Positions 26,670 through 35,625 of a stretch of 64,000 nucleotides of DNA are shown here, one piece after another. Source of the stretch: Prevotella sp. UBA6994 (lineage in GTDB: Bacteria > Bacteroidota > Bacteroidia > Bacteroidales > Bacteroidaceae). Location of the stretch: NCBI GenBank assembly GCA_002449845.1, contig DJXW01000037.1:66750-130749 (forward strand), in the 5' to 3' direction. The notes under the pieces were generated by a model, which worked only from the letters and a program-made list of their open reading frames with translations, had not been told where the DNA came from and ran no database searches. The stretch's first letter is position 1. Every line of letters begins with the position of its first letter. Both the position numbers and the translations under genes were made by a program.

Positions 26670-27941
26670 ATGAAAGTAGATTTGCAGCATTTCAGAGAGG
26701 TGAATACACCTTATTATATATTAGAAGAGAGTAAGCTTCGCAAAAACTTGTCGCTCATCCAACATGTGGCAGAAGAGGCTGGCATTGAAATCATATTGGC
26801 TTTTAAGGCGTATGCGCTATGGAAGACGTTCCCCATCTTTCGTGAGTATATTCACGCCACCACTGCCAGTTCTCTTTACGAGGCTCGTCTGGCTTTCGAG
26901 GAGTTTGGCAGCAAGGCGCATACTTATTCTCCTGCTTATACCGACAATGAAATCGATGATATTGCAAGGATGTCAACTCATCTCACCTTTAACTCTCTCT
27001 CTCAGCTTCAGCGGTTTGGCGATGATGTGAAAGGTAAGTTCCCTGACGTCAGCTTGGGATTGCGTATCAATCCGGAATATTCTGAGGTGGGAACGGATTT
27101 GTATAATCCTTGTGCACCAGGAACACGCTTTGGCGTTACTTGTGACCAGTTGGCTGATGCCTTGCCTTCTGTCATAGACGGATTTCATTGCCATTGCCAT
27201 TGTGAGAGTGGGGCAGACGTGTTTGAAAGAACGCTGGCACATATCGAGGAAAAGTTCTCCAAGTGGTTTACCCAACTGAAATGGATCAACTTCGGAGGCG
27301 GTCATCTGATGACGAGAAAGGATTATGATGTTGAGCGATTGATATGGTTGATGAAGGATTTCCGTGCCCGCTATCCTTGGTTGAAGGTGATCCTTGAGCC
27401 AGGAAGTGCATTCGGTTGGCAAACAGGACCATTGGTGGCGCAGGTGGTGGACGTGGTGGAAAACAAGGGTATTTCCACGGCTATCGTCAACGTGAGCTTC
27501 ACGTGTCACATGCCCGATTGTCTGGAAATGCCTTATATGCCCACTATTCGAGGAGCTGAGGCCATTGACCATTCTTCATTGAGCATTGACCATTCACCAT
27601 TGAGCATTGACCATTTGCCATTGACCATTGACGAATCCCAGGAAGGCAACGCAGAAATGTTCAATGGTCAATGTTCAATGGTCAATAATAAAATGTTCAA
27701 TGTTTACCGAATAGGCGGTAACAGTTGCTTGTCGGGCGACTTCATGGGCTATTGGAAGTTTGATCATGAACTGCAAGTGGGTGAGAACATCATCTTTGAG
27801 GATATGTTGCATTACACCACGGTCAAGACCAATATGTTTAATGGCATCAGCCATCCTTCCATCGCCATCGTACATTTGGATGGTGAGATGGAAACGCTTC
27901 GTCGGTTTACATACGAGGACTATCGGGATAGGATGGACTGA
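26670..27941 (+). CDS. nspC: carboxynorspermidine decarboxylase with in-frame repeat insertion
   Basis: 423 residues. It is a fold-III PLP decarboxylase with LAFKAYALW (PLP-binding Lys46), the glycine-rich INFGGGHL and EPGSAFGWQTG segments, and the catalytic-cysteine motif GGNSCLSGD near residue 351. It makes norspermidine or spermidine from the carboxy precursor. Between the conserved EIRGAE-type strand and VYRIGGN, residues about 299-343 are encoded by heptamer repeats (IDHSSLS, IDHSPLS, IDHLPLT). This segment is foreign to the family, which has only a short loop here. The frame is intact. Family length is usually about 375-380 residues, which fits an insertion of about 45. The stop codon touches the convergent gene without a gap. 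Confidence 0.93.
   Translation: MKVDLQHFREVNTPYYILEESKLRKNLSLIQHVAEEAGIEIILAFKAYALWKTFPIFREYIHATTASSLYEARLAFEEFGSKAHTYSPAYTDNEIDDIARMSTHLTFNSLSQLQRFGDDVKGKFPDVSLGLRINPEYSEVGTDLYNPCAPGTRFGVTCDQLADALPSVIDGFHCHCHCESGADVFERTLAHIEEKFSKWFTQLKWINFGGGHLMTRKDYDVERLIWLMKDFRARYPWLKVILEPGSAFGWQTGPLVAQVVDVVENKGISTAIVNVSFTCHMPDCLEMPYMPTIRGAEAIDHSSLSIDHSPLSIDHLPLTIDESQEGNAEMFNGQCSMVNNKMFNVYRIGGNSCLSGDFMGYWKFDHELQVGENIIFEDMLHYTTVKTNMFNGISHPSIAIVHLDGEMETLRRFTYEDYRDRMD
27564..27703 (+). repeat. heptamer-word inverted repeat element 3, inside nspC
   Basis: Left arm 27564-27633 is ten contiguous 7-nt words of ATTGACC type (four exact ATTGACC; others ATTGAGC, ATTCACC, ATTCTTC, ATTTGCC, ATTGACG). The right arm, about 27655-27703, holds the complement (GGTCAAT and GTTCAAT words). 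The spacer is about 20 nt. The register is strict, so three words give 7 codons and the protein shows a 7-residue repeat. Confidence 0.93.
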
Positions 27942-28382
27942 TTAGTAACTCTCTTCATGGGTTTGCAAAAGGGCGTAAGGTATTTCGTCGCACAGCATCG
28001 AACAAGCCGTTTGGTTGGGCGATGGCTCTGTTGTAGGTGATGGCTCCGAAGACGGGGGAGCCGACTGCGCCAACACCTTTCTTTCTTTTATTTTAGTGAC
28101 GATGCGTGTCTGGTAAACGGTGTCTCTGATGGTCATCGTTTGCAGGATGGTATCGTGTTTCTGTTGCACGGTTTGTGCCGTCGGCAACACTTCAGACTTG
28201 GATAAGTTGGCGTGAACTCCAAAACCTATGATAAAACTTACGACACTGGCGGCTATGGTAATGGCTGCGGCTACCCCACGGTTTGAGCGTTGAGAATGCC
28301 ACGGCTCAACGTTGATATGATTGTTTACTGATTGTTTCTGACGGCGAGCCGACTGGATTATCTGTTCATTTGTGATTTTCAT
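27942..28382 (-). CDS. probable anti-sigma factor, single-pass membrane protein
   Basis: 146 residues, overlapping the end of the ECF sigma gene by 17 nt, which suggests translational coupling. It has a short cytoplasmic N-terminus, one hydrophobic segment (about residues 37-57) and a polar, Pro/Ser-rich periplasmic tail. No zinc-binding HxxxCxxC anti-sigma motif is seen. Location and topology are those of an anti-sigma partner, but the sequence itself was not recognised. Confidence 0.65.
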   Translation of the reverse strand: MKITNEQIIQSARRQKQSVNNHINVEPWHSQRSNRGVAAAITIAASVVSFIIGFGVHANLSKSEVLPTAQTVQQKHDTILQTMTIRDTVYQTRIVTKIKERKVLAQSAPPSSEPSPTTEPSPNQTACSMLCDEIPYALLQTHEESY

Positions 28383-28944
28383 ATTTCTTGAGTTTTTTAC
28401 GGATGATGTTCATGGTTTTATGCAGGCGCGACTTGATCGTTCCTTCAGGAATGCCGACAATTTCTGCAATCTGTGGGATAGTCAGTTCTTCCTGGTAATG
28501 GAGTGAGAATAATTGGTGCAATGGTGCTGGCAGCTCAGATAACACTTGCTCTAATGCTTGGTCGAGTGTGGCAGCGTCCAGATCCACTTCTATATGCTGT
28601 TCAGCAATAGGTTCAGCATCGAGGGCTTCTAAGAGACGAGACTCGTAAGCGTTGCTGCGGTAGTGGTTACGACAGATATTGTAGGCTATGGTATAAATCC
28701 ACGTGCTGACGCTGCTTCCCTCTCGGTAACGACAACGAGCCTCGTATAGCCGTAAAAACACGTCGTGCGTGGCATCAGCAGCCAATTCCTCGTCTCTTCC
28801 TAATTGTAGGAAGAAAAACCCTTTCAGTCGATGGGCATAGCGACGATACAGTTCCTCGAAAGCTGCATCTCTACCAGCCTTTGCCCGTTCCATCAACTGC
28901 TCGTCAGTTTGTTGGCGCAGAGGTTTCAAGTGGAATATGCTCAT
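28366..28944 (-). CDS. ECF-type RNA polymerase sigma factor
   Basis: 192 residues from ATG 28944; an alternative ATG at 28983 would add 13 residues and overlap the upstream gene by 35 nt. Region 2 is seen in EELYRRYAHRLKGF and DVFLRLYEARCRYREGSSVSTWIYTIAYNICRNHYRS. Region 4 is seen in LSELPAPLHQLFSLHYQEELTIPQIAEIVGIPEGTIKSRLHK. It is placed after a periplasmic protein gene and before a probable anti-sigma gene, so it probably answers to an envelope signal. Confidence 0.93.
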   Translation of the reverse strand: MSIFHLKPLRQQTDEQLMERAKAGRDAAFEELYRRYAHRLKGFFFLQLGRDEELAADATHDVFLRLYEARCRYREGSSVSTWIYTIAYNICRNHYRSNAYESRLLEALDAEPIAEQHIEVDLDAATLDQALEQVLSELPAPLHQLFSLHYQEELTIPQIAEIVGIPEGTIKSRLHKTMNIIRKKLKKYENHK

Positions 28945-28948
28945 GACT

Positions 28949-30361
28949 TTATTCTTTGATAGGTTCTGTTTCCAGAATGACATGAGTCTCTATCGGTTCA
29001 CCTGTCAAATATTTGAGTCCTTCTTTTTTGGCATTACCGTAGAGTCCCGTAAATGATTTATTCGGCTTGACAGTCCCTTCTTCCACTTCATAGTGTACCC
29101 CTCGGTGGTCTTCCTTTTTGTGGATGTTGAAAACGGTGGTGCCAATGACGAAACCTTCATCTTCCATCTGAGCCAACACGTCATGATACAGGTGGTTCAG
29201 CCAACGAAAACGATCTGGGTTGTTCGTCTTATAATAAGGCAGGAGGTCTTTTAATAAAATGAGGTAATTAAAAGAAAGATAATTGTAGCGTCTGTCTGAA
29301 TCTGGTCTGAATGAGAAACGCAGATAATCTAACAGATAGCGTTCTTCCACATTGCGCCGTTTCACTCGCAAGTTATCGTAAGGTTTGGCTGAATAGCGAA
29401 TGGTCAACCCTTCGTTATAGAGGTACTGCTTCAGGTCTTCAGGTACACCATCGCCAAATAATAGTCTGGAGATGCTGTTGGAAGATAGATAGACGGGGCG
29501 TTTGACATTGGCGAAGATATAACGAAGCAGGCGTTCCAGTCCCTTAAAGTCTTGGTGATTCCGACGCAGGCTATCTGCGATTTGAGGGGATAGTCCCATT
29601 CGTTGGATACATCCTTCGAGGAAAGGAGAGTAGTTGATGACAGATGCTTCATTATAGAGAATCTTGTCACGATGTACACCCTTCACCAGTTGTAGGATAA
29701 GCTTCCCGATGACATTGTCGTAATGCTGCCCCAAATAGACTGCTCCCTCGTCCATTCCCTGCAACTCGTTGTAATGGTATTGCAGTTCATCAGCAGGATA
29801 CAAACCGCTTTCGTAGAATCTGGTGAGCACGCGGGTGAGACGCACGGTGTCTAAATTACTCATCAGATACCCCGCCCATTCCTCGTAGTCGTAACGTGCC
29901 ACCTTGTCATGTAATAACTCTATGGCTCGGTTGGCATAGTGAGAAGACAGACTGTCGGGAATATCATCAGGATTCTCATATTTCAACCATTCGTAGTCAC
30001 AATCGAAGGCACAATAGTTGAAGGTATAGCTGTCGGGAATGGCTTGTTCCATTCGCATCATCACGCCTGTCTTGCGACGCATTTTCAGCTCTGCCTCGAA
30101 TATCTCCTCACCCGTTTGGTAATTTTTATGATTTACCAAGTATCTTTTTTCGTAGGTATCGTAAATCTCATAGAGATTACGCCACGCTACCTCGTCTTTC
30201 GGATGTTCTTCCACAAAATGGTTCCAATAATGGTACATGCTGTCTAATTTCAGACTGTCTGCCATGTAAAGGGCAGCATCTCGTTTGATGTGTTCTGTCT
30301 GTTGTGCGCTGACCATCATGGTTGTGAGAGCCAACAGCATCGTAAAAAATGTTCGTTTCAT
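28949..30361 (-). CDS. exported protein of unknown function upstream of an ECF sigma factor
   Basis: 470 residues from ATG 30361, which gives a typical signal peptide (MKRTFFTMLLALTTMMVSAQ). The mature part is mostly helical and rich in Tyr, Asp, Glu and Leu, with TPR-like character near the N-terminus (YMADSLKLDSMYHYWNHFVEEHPKDEVAW). No catalytic motif was recognised. The stop is 4 nt from the sigma start, so the three genes form one operon. It may be the envelope component monitored by, or regulated with, the sigma factor. Function not assigned. Confidence 0.72.
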   Translation of the reverse strand: MKRTFFTMLLALTTMMVSAQQTEHIKRDAALYMADSLKLDSMYHYWNHFVEEHPKDEVAWRNLYEIYDTYEKRYLVNHKNYQTGEEIFEAELKMRRKTGVMMRMEQAIPDSYTFNYCAFDCDYEWLKYENPDDIPDSLSSHYANRAIELLHDKVARYDYEEWAGYLMSNLDTVRLTRVLTRFYESGLYPADELQYHYNELQGMDEGAVYLGQHYDNVIGKLILQLVKGVHRDKILYNEASVINYSPFLEGCIQRMGLSPQIADSLRRNHQDFKGLERLLRYIFANVKRPVYLSSNSISRLLFGDGVPEDLKQYLYNEGLTIRYSAKPYDNLRVKRRNVEERYLLDYLRFSFRPDSDRRYNYLSFNYLILLKDLLPYYKTNNPDRFRWLNHLYHDVLAQMEDEGFVIGTTVFNIHKKEDHRGVHYEVEEGTVKPNKSFTGLYGNAKKEGLKYLTGEPIETHVILETEPIKE

Positions 30362-30659
30362 ACCTTTCTGTTTTTGTTTTGACAGCATACACATGAAACG
30401 GCAAATCGTTCATTTTATTTTGATTGTTTAGTGTGAAAGTGTTTCGTGCTTAGTGATAACAAAAGATTTGGGCTATTCCTTATTTTGTCAAGATAAAGTG
30501 ATAAAAACGGCTCTCTATTTTGCGATATTTTTCACCAACTCCTCCGTCGATCAAAAAAATGATTGTTTTTGGTTTATTTTGTAATGTGTTGATTATTAGG
30601 TTATTGTAAAAATGATAGTATATTTATGCGTTTGTTTTCCGTATGTTTATGCGTAAAAA
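30362..30659. other. AT-rich leader region of the sigma operon
   Basis: No gene recognised. It presumably contains the promoter of the minus-strand operon, but no clear TAnnTTTG box was identified. Confidence 0.45.
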
Positions 30660-30785
30660 CGGTGTTTTTGAGCCATGATAACATATTATTTGAACTCGCT
30701 AACTATATACTTTACAGTCGTAACATATATAGTTATGACCGTAAAGTATATAGTTACGAGAAAAAACTCGTGTTTTCGTGTTCAA
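30660..30785 (-). repeat. dispersed AT-rich palindromic repeat, copy B
   Basis: The reverse complement aligns with 7300-7432 (see copy A). The core 30699-30757 is itself a nearly perfect palindrome built from AACTATATACTTTAC and its inverse around TAACATATATAGTTA. It lies about 300 nt upstream of the exported protein gene at 30361, in the same orientation as copy A to its gene. Confidence 0.72.
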
Positions 30786-31014
30786 AACACCACTTTCTGT
30801 TCCTCTTAACATCTCCTTTGAGCTTTTTCACGAATTTTTTTTGTATGAATATTTCTGAGTTTTTTTTTTAGGGGGAAAGGTGAGAGATTTGTTATGAGAA
30901 ACGAAAAGGCATGAGGTGAATCACTGCGTCTCATGGCACATCGCGAGATGCTGATCTTATCGAAAAAGTTCTGTATGATGATAAAGGGACTAAAGAATGA
31001 TTAAATTATAAGCT

Positions 31015-31557
31015 ATGGCATACTGTGTTTTTACATGTAAGAAACCCGAAAGTGGCGCAGCTGATGGTGGACTGTCAGCGCACATCGACCGAGAGAAATG
31101 GGACGGCAAAGAGCATAAGATGGTGCCGTTTGTCCCCAAGTCTGTCATTCATCCAGAACACATCACATGCAGGCTGCCGGTTTTGATCTTGAACGTGGCA
31201 TTCATGGCTCAAAGGCGAAGCACATGGATCCTGCGGTCTATAATGCAATCAAGGCAGAGGAGGCGAAACTGGAGACAGAGAAGGATGGACTCAAAAAGCA
31301 GAAAGAAGTGTTGGAGGACGAAGTGGATATTCGAGAGTTCGCAGTTGCTCTCATGGGAGGTCGCTATGTCAACTTACCTTGTGCAGGTGGTGGTTCTGTC
31401 AGTAGCGAGACTGGCTGGGACGGTCGCAAGAAAGACGAGGAGAACGAGGACTTCCGACTACGTTGTTGGCTTCATGCAGCAAAGACCGCCAAGGCTTCGC
31501 GATATGTGCCGACAAAGAGGAAAGGGTATGGCCTTTGACGTATTGCCGCCATCGTAA
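31015..31557 (+). pseudogene. decayed plasmid mobilisation/recombination (Mob/Pre) gene
   Basis: The first about 48 codons read MAYCVFTCKKPE, then LSAHIDREKWDGK, like a Mob/Pre relaxase N-terminus (HIxR motif). Near 31160 the sense frame jumps to the frame of 31167-31538, which reads MQAAGFDLERGIHGSKAKHM followed by a Lys/Glu coiled-coil and a C-terminal GWDGRKKDEENEDFRLRC. These are the middle and end of Mob proteins. Intact Mob proteins are over 400 residues, so a large internal deletion plus frameshift has destroyed the gene. It marks the left side of an acquired island. Confidence 0.72.
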
Positions 31558-31578
31558 CATTATATCAGCAAATAACGG

Positions 31579-31612
31579 AGCGCCCACATCTGTAAATTCA
31601 GGTGTAGGCGCT
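31579..31612. terminator. GC-rich hairpin after the Mob remnant
   Basis: A 14-bp stem (31579-31592 with 31599-31612, two or three G-U/mismatch positions) and a 6-nt loop. The following T-tract is weak, so it may be a terminator or a remnant of the mobile element. Confidence 0.5.
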
Positions 31613-31800
31613 TGCATTTAGTAGCGATTTCTGATAAGCCGGGACTGATTTTAAACGATTCCGATAAAATTTCTGTTAAAGAGCACTGATTTTTGCCATT
31701 CATTGATGTTATTTCAAATTATATTTGTAATTTTGTGTCCAAAATGTGACAATCTTAAACAAGGAAAGTTTATCATTCCTTCTTTCAAGCAAATTAAGCA

Positions 31801-33873
31801 ATGGCAAAGACAACAAAAAGTATAGAAGAGAAAGTAGAAGATATTGCAAAAAAGCAGCTCGATGAATACCAAGTAGTCCACTTCGCCAAGACGGAAAGTG
31901 TAAATACTGAGATTGACGAGGCATTAGCAAAGGCCGAGTCCAAGAGCGGTGGCAGAGGCGGCAACTATCCTGACATTAAATTGTTGATAGAGTTTCCCGA
32001 TATGAAGCGAATCCCTGTTATGATTGAAGTGAAAGGCAAGAAGGGCGATTTCGCTAAATTTGGCAAGGATGGAGACGTGATGAACTTCAACGAGAAAGGC
32101 GAGGTTATATATGAGAACATCAAACGATATGCCGTAAACGGGGCCATACACTATGCTAAAGCCATCATCAACTACAGCAAGTCCTTCCAAGAGACTATCG
32201 CTATCGGATTTAATGGCTATGACGTTGCTGGAGAAATAAAAACACAAATAGGTGTTTACTATCTCTCACGTGAAAATATGCTCCTGCCTAAAAAGATTGC
32301 CGACTATTCTGACTTGTCATTCCTTGCAATGGAACATCTTGCCTCTCTGCAATCTGCCATAAAGGAGCTTACACTTACAGAGGTAGAAAAGGAACGACGC
32401 AACACTGAGTATGAAATACAGATAGAGACTATACTCCAAAAACTAAACCAGCGGATGGAGGATGGTGATGAAAGTGGAGGCCTGAATATAAAAGCAGAGT
32501 CTAGGGTTCAGTTGGTATGCGGGATGATTCTGGCTGCATTGGGTTATAAAGATGTCGTAGCTCCTCTTGAAATCGTGGATTTAAAAGGGCAGAAAGGAAA
32601 GAACACAAACGATGGGGCTACGGTTTTGAACCGCATCGACGATGTCCTAAACAGCAAGAATTTGCCCCAAGAGAAGAAAGACACCATCCATTCCATATTT
32701 TCCGCCATCCTGCTTGACGAGAACTATTACACGCCACGAAATGGTGAGAGCCCAATCAAATCAGTTTTCACCACCATCAAAGACGACATTATGCCAATGT
32801 TTCGTTCCGCCCAGCATCTGGATTTCACAGGCAGACTGTTCAACGTGCTGACTTCATGGATACCTCTCCGTCCTGGCGACGATAAGAATGATGTGGTACT
32901 CACCCCTCGATATGTTACGGAGATGATGGCGCGGCTCTGCAAAGTTGACATGAATAGTTTTGTATGGGACTATACTGCAGGAAGTGGCGGCTTTCTTGTA
33001 TCAGCCATGAAGCTGATGATAGAGGATGCCAAACAAAACATAAAGAGCGAGCGAGACTTGGCTACAAAAATTGAACAGATACAACTTTTTCAATTGCTTG
33101 GATTGGAAATCCGCCCCGAAATTTATATACTTGCTGTCCTAAATATGATACTCATGGGCGATGGTTCAACCCATATACTCAACAAAGACTCGCTAACATA
33201 CGAAGGCAAATATGAGCAATCGGTGGAGAGTGAAGGTGACAAGCCTTTCCCCGCCAACGTTTTCTTACTCAATCCGCCCTATTCAGCAGATGGAAAAGGT
33301 TTTGTGTTTGTTGAAAAGGCTCTTGCCAAAATGAAAAACGGCAGGGCAGCTATCCTTATTCAAGAGAATGCCGGGAGCGGTCAAGGGTTGCCATTCACTA
33401 CTCGCCTTTTGGAACGAAACACGTTACTTGCCTCCATCAAAATGCCTAGCAAATTATTTATAGGTAAGGCAGGAGTACAGACAGGGATTTACCTGTTTGA
33501 AGTCGGCAAGAAACATGACCCAGCAGCGCTTGTTAAGTTCATCGACTTCTCTAATGATGGTTTTATACGTCAAGATAAGAAAAAAGCCAGCCTCTCCAAG
33601 AACTTCCGAGATGATGGAACTGGTAGGGAACGCTATCAGGAACTGGTGGATATTGTCTTGGACCGCAAACGCTCCACTCACCATCTTGACGGCCATATCA
33701 TCAAAGACACAATAACGCTTGACGGGAACGATTGGACCTATGGGCAACACCAATCCCACAACGCCATTCCCACTGTTGCTGACTTCCGAAAGTCTGTGTC
33801 TGACTACATGGCATGGCAAATCTCCACCCTTCTCACAGACACCTCTCAATCTGGTGAAGCGGTTTTTCTGTAA
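31801..33873 (+). CDS. restriction-modification fusion: PD-(D/E)xK-like nuclease plus N6-adenine methyltransferase
   Basis: 690 residues. The N-terminal about 180 residues contain YPDIKLLIEF followed by VMIEVKGKK (Asp near 57, Glu-x-Lys near 73-75), a PD-(D/E)xK nuclease pattern. The middle is helical. The C-terminal half is a gamma-class N6 DNA methylase with motif I DYTAGSGGF (near 390) and motif IV NPPYS (near 490). This is the layout of the BcgI-type A subunit (type IIB/IIG), in which cutting and methylating reside in one chain and a separate S subunit gives specificity. The S gene follows directly. The gene lies behind a Mob remnant, pointing to horizontal gain. Confidence 0.87.
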   Translation: MAKTTKSIEEKVEDIAKKQLDEYQVVHFAKTESVNTEIDEALAKAESKSGGRGGNYPDIKLLIEFPDMKRIPVMIEVKGKKGDFAKFGKDGDVMNFNEKGEVIYENIKRYAVNGAIHYAKAIINYSKSFQETIAIGFNGYDVAGEIKTQIGVYYLSRENMLLPKKIADYSDLSFLAMEHLASLQSAIKELTLTEVEKERRNTEYEIQIETILQKLNQRMEDGDESGGLNIKAESRVQLVCGMILAALGYKDVVAPLEIVDLKGQKGKNTNDGATVLNRIDDVLNSKNLPQEKKDTIHSIFSAILLDENYYTPRNGESPIKSVFTTIKDDIMPMFRSAQHLDFTGRLFNVLTSWIPLRPGDDKNDVVLTPRYVTEMMARLCKVDMNSFVWDYTAGSGGFLVSAMKLMIEDAKQNIKSERDLATKIEQIQLFQLLGLEIRPEIYILAVLNMILMGDGSTHILNKDSLTYEGKYEQSVESEGDKPFPANVFLLNPPYSADGKGFVFVEKALAKMKNGRAAILIQENAGSGQGLPFTTRLLERNTLLASIKMPSKLFIGKAGVQTGIYLFEVGKKHDPAALVKFIDFSNDGFIRQDKKKASLSKNFRDDGTGRERYQELVDIVLDRKRSTHHLDGHIIKDTITLDGNDWTYGQHQSHNAIPTVADFRKSVSDYMAWQISTLLTDTSQSGEAVFL

Positions 33874-33971
33874 GCCCCCGACTTGCAAGGCTCAACGAGG
33901 AGTTTACCAAGAGCGGGGGCAAATGGGAGAAAAGAAGTATAGGAACGCTGTTTGGTGTAGCATCGCCAAAA

Positions 33972-35600
33972 ATGAAGTTTGATGCTAACAAACTTTCTTT
34001 TGGGGGGAAATATCGTTATGTAGCAAGAACCAGTCAAAACAATGGTATACGAGGATACATTAACAAAGATACGGCATACCTGAATGATGGCAACACATTT
34101 TCATTTGGTCAAGACACTGCGACAATCTTTTATCAAGACCTGCCTTATTTTACAGGTGATAAAATAAAAATACTAACCCCGTTAAATGTCCACATGAACA
34201 ACTGGACAGCTTGTTATTTGTTAGGAGTAATGCGCAAAGCCTTTGCAAACTTCCAATGGGGGGTTGATTCTTTTGAGGAAGATGTGTTAAAGGAAACAAG
34301 TGTATTTGTTCCCATATCCCAAGGAAAAGTTGACTTTAACTACATGGAGTCCTATGCTGAAATATTGGCAAGTGAATGTATCTCCAAACTAAACTCATAC
34401 ATAGAGAAGTATTCCCTCACTGACTTCACATTAACCTCCACAGAGAAAGCAGCCTTGCTACGGCTTCAGCGTGGCGATGTACGTTGGAAGTCATTCCCCA
34501 TGAACGCATTGTTTGATCCGCTGAAAGCTCCATATTTACGTAAGGGTACACGGCGACAAGACCATGTAAGCCGCATCCGCACAAAGGAGTTCAGTCTACC
34601 TGTAGTCTGTGCCAAGCGAGGTGATAACGGAATCATGAAGTTTGGTCGAAAGGAAGACTTTACATCCTACTCTAATGTCCTTTCCATCATATACAACGGG
34701 GCCATCGCTGCAGGACTTGTGTATGCACATGAAGATGAGGTTGGTATTTTTACGGACAGCTATCTGATTAAATGGAAAGGTGAAGAGATTCCTTTTGATG
34801 CGAATCTGTTTCTGAAAACCGCTATCCAGAAAAAGATATACCCCATCTATTCGCGCGAACAGAAAGCCACATGGCAGAATCGAGTTGAGGCTGAAGAAAT
34901 CTACCTTCCAATCGACTCTGACGGTGAAATCGACATTGATTTCATGCAGAAGATAGTCAGGGCTGAGAAGAAAATAGCTGCACGAATTGTTGTAGAGTAC
35001 AAGAATGAACTAGCAAAAGATATTACCTCCAAAGAGCTACAGGTAATCGAACCACAACACACAATCTTTCCGTTACGACATCCTGTGGCGTATGAGCCTG
35101 TGGAGTTCGCCCCCATGATGGCCGCAGAGGATATCTTCATCGACGGAAGCATTCCTGTAGATTTGCCAAAGACAGAACGGAGTCATCTGCTTGAAGAAAG
35201 CCTCGACCTTGTTCTCATGTACGCCATCGGCCCCAATGCCCGAAATAAGACAGAGGGCGCAGGGATGATTGCTTTGGGCATCAAGGAGAAATCACTGTCA
35301 GAAGAACAAATAGCTTCCTACAAAAACGTGAAATATGTTTTGTTCCACTATTGGAAGAATCCTGCGATTTATGTCTTGAACCAAAAACCAAGACTAGTAG
35401 ACAAGGACAATATACCAAAAGGATATCTGCCAAGACTCGCTGATGGAGCCTCTAAGTTCTTGCTGCTGGATTATGACCAACAGACACAAAGATACGTTGA
35501 ACGGCTCAACATCCTAAAAACCCAACGTCGAGGACATATCAGATACCTTCCTTTTGTTACAACAATAGAGTCGATAACTGAAGGTTGTAAAACAAAATAA
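33972..35600 (+). CDS. restriction-modification specificity subunit, start codon apparently lost
   Basis: 542 residues from the first ATG. Two target-recognition domains are visible: the first from the start to about residue 160, the second from about 165 to 330 (VRWKSFPMNALFDPL onward), each ending in a helical conserved segment. The open frame continues upstream of ATG 33972 for 39 codons to a TGA overlapping the end of the methylase gene. That stretch (PRLARLNEEFTKSGGKWEKR, then SIGTLF) is the expected S-subunit N-terminus, yet it has no ATG, GTG or TTG. So the first recognition domain is truncated unless translation enters by frameshifting. The C-terminal about 150 residues (after about 390) are an extra domain I do not recognise. 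Confidence 0.82.
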   Translation: MKFDANKLSFGGKYRYVARTSQNNGIRGYINKDTAYLNDGNTFSFGQDTATIFYQDLPYFTGDKIKILTPLNVHMNNWTACYLLGVMRKAFANFQWGVDSFEEDVLKETSVFVPISQGKVDFNYMESYAEILASECISKLNSYIEKYSLTDFTLTSTEKAALLRLQRGDVRWKSFPMNALFDPLKAPYLRKGTRRQDHVSRIRTKEFSLPVVCAKRGDNGIMKFGRKEDFTSYSNVLSIIYNGAIAAGLVYAHEDEVGIFTDSYLIKWKGEEIPFDANLFLKTAIQKKIYPIYSREQKATWQNRVEAEEIYLPIDSDGEIDIDFMQKIVRAEKKIAARIVVEYKNELAKDITSKELQVIEPQHTIFPLRHPVAYEPVEFAPMMAAEDIFIDGSIPVDLPKTERSHLLEESLDLVLMYAIGPNARNKTEGAGMIALGIKEKSLSEEQIASYKNVKYVLFHYWKNPAIYVLNQKPRLVDKDNIPKGYLPRLADGASKFLLLDYDQQTQRYVERLNILKTQRRGHIRYLPFVTTIESITEGCKTK

Positions 35601-35625
35601 ATAGGACACCCCCAAATACAAATAT

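Noticed and set aside
27564..27703. CRISPR array
   Set aside because: The repeats are 7 nt with no unique spacers and no cas genes are present.
30626..30871. 81-codon ORF over the copy B repeat
   Set aside because: Its translation is mostly the AT palindromes (repeated YS/YIYSY) and ends in a poly-T run, so it is a by-product of the repeat.
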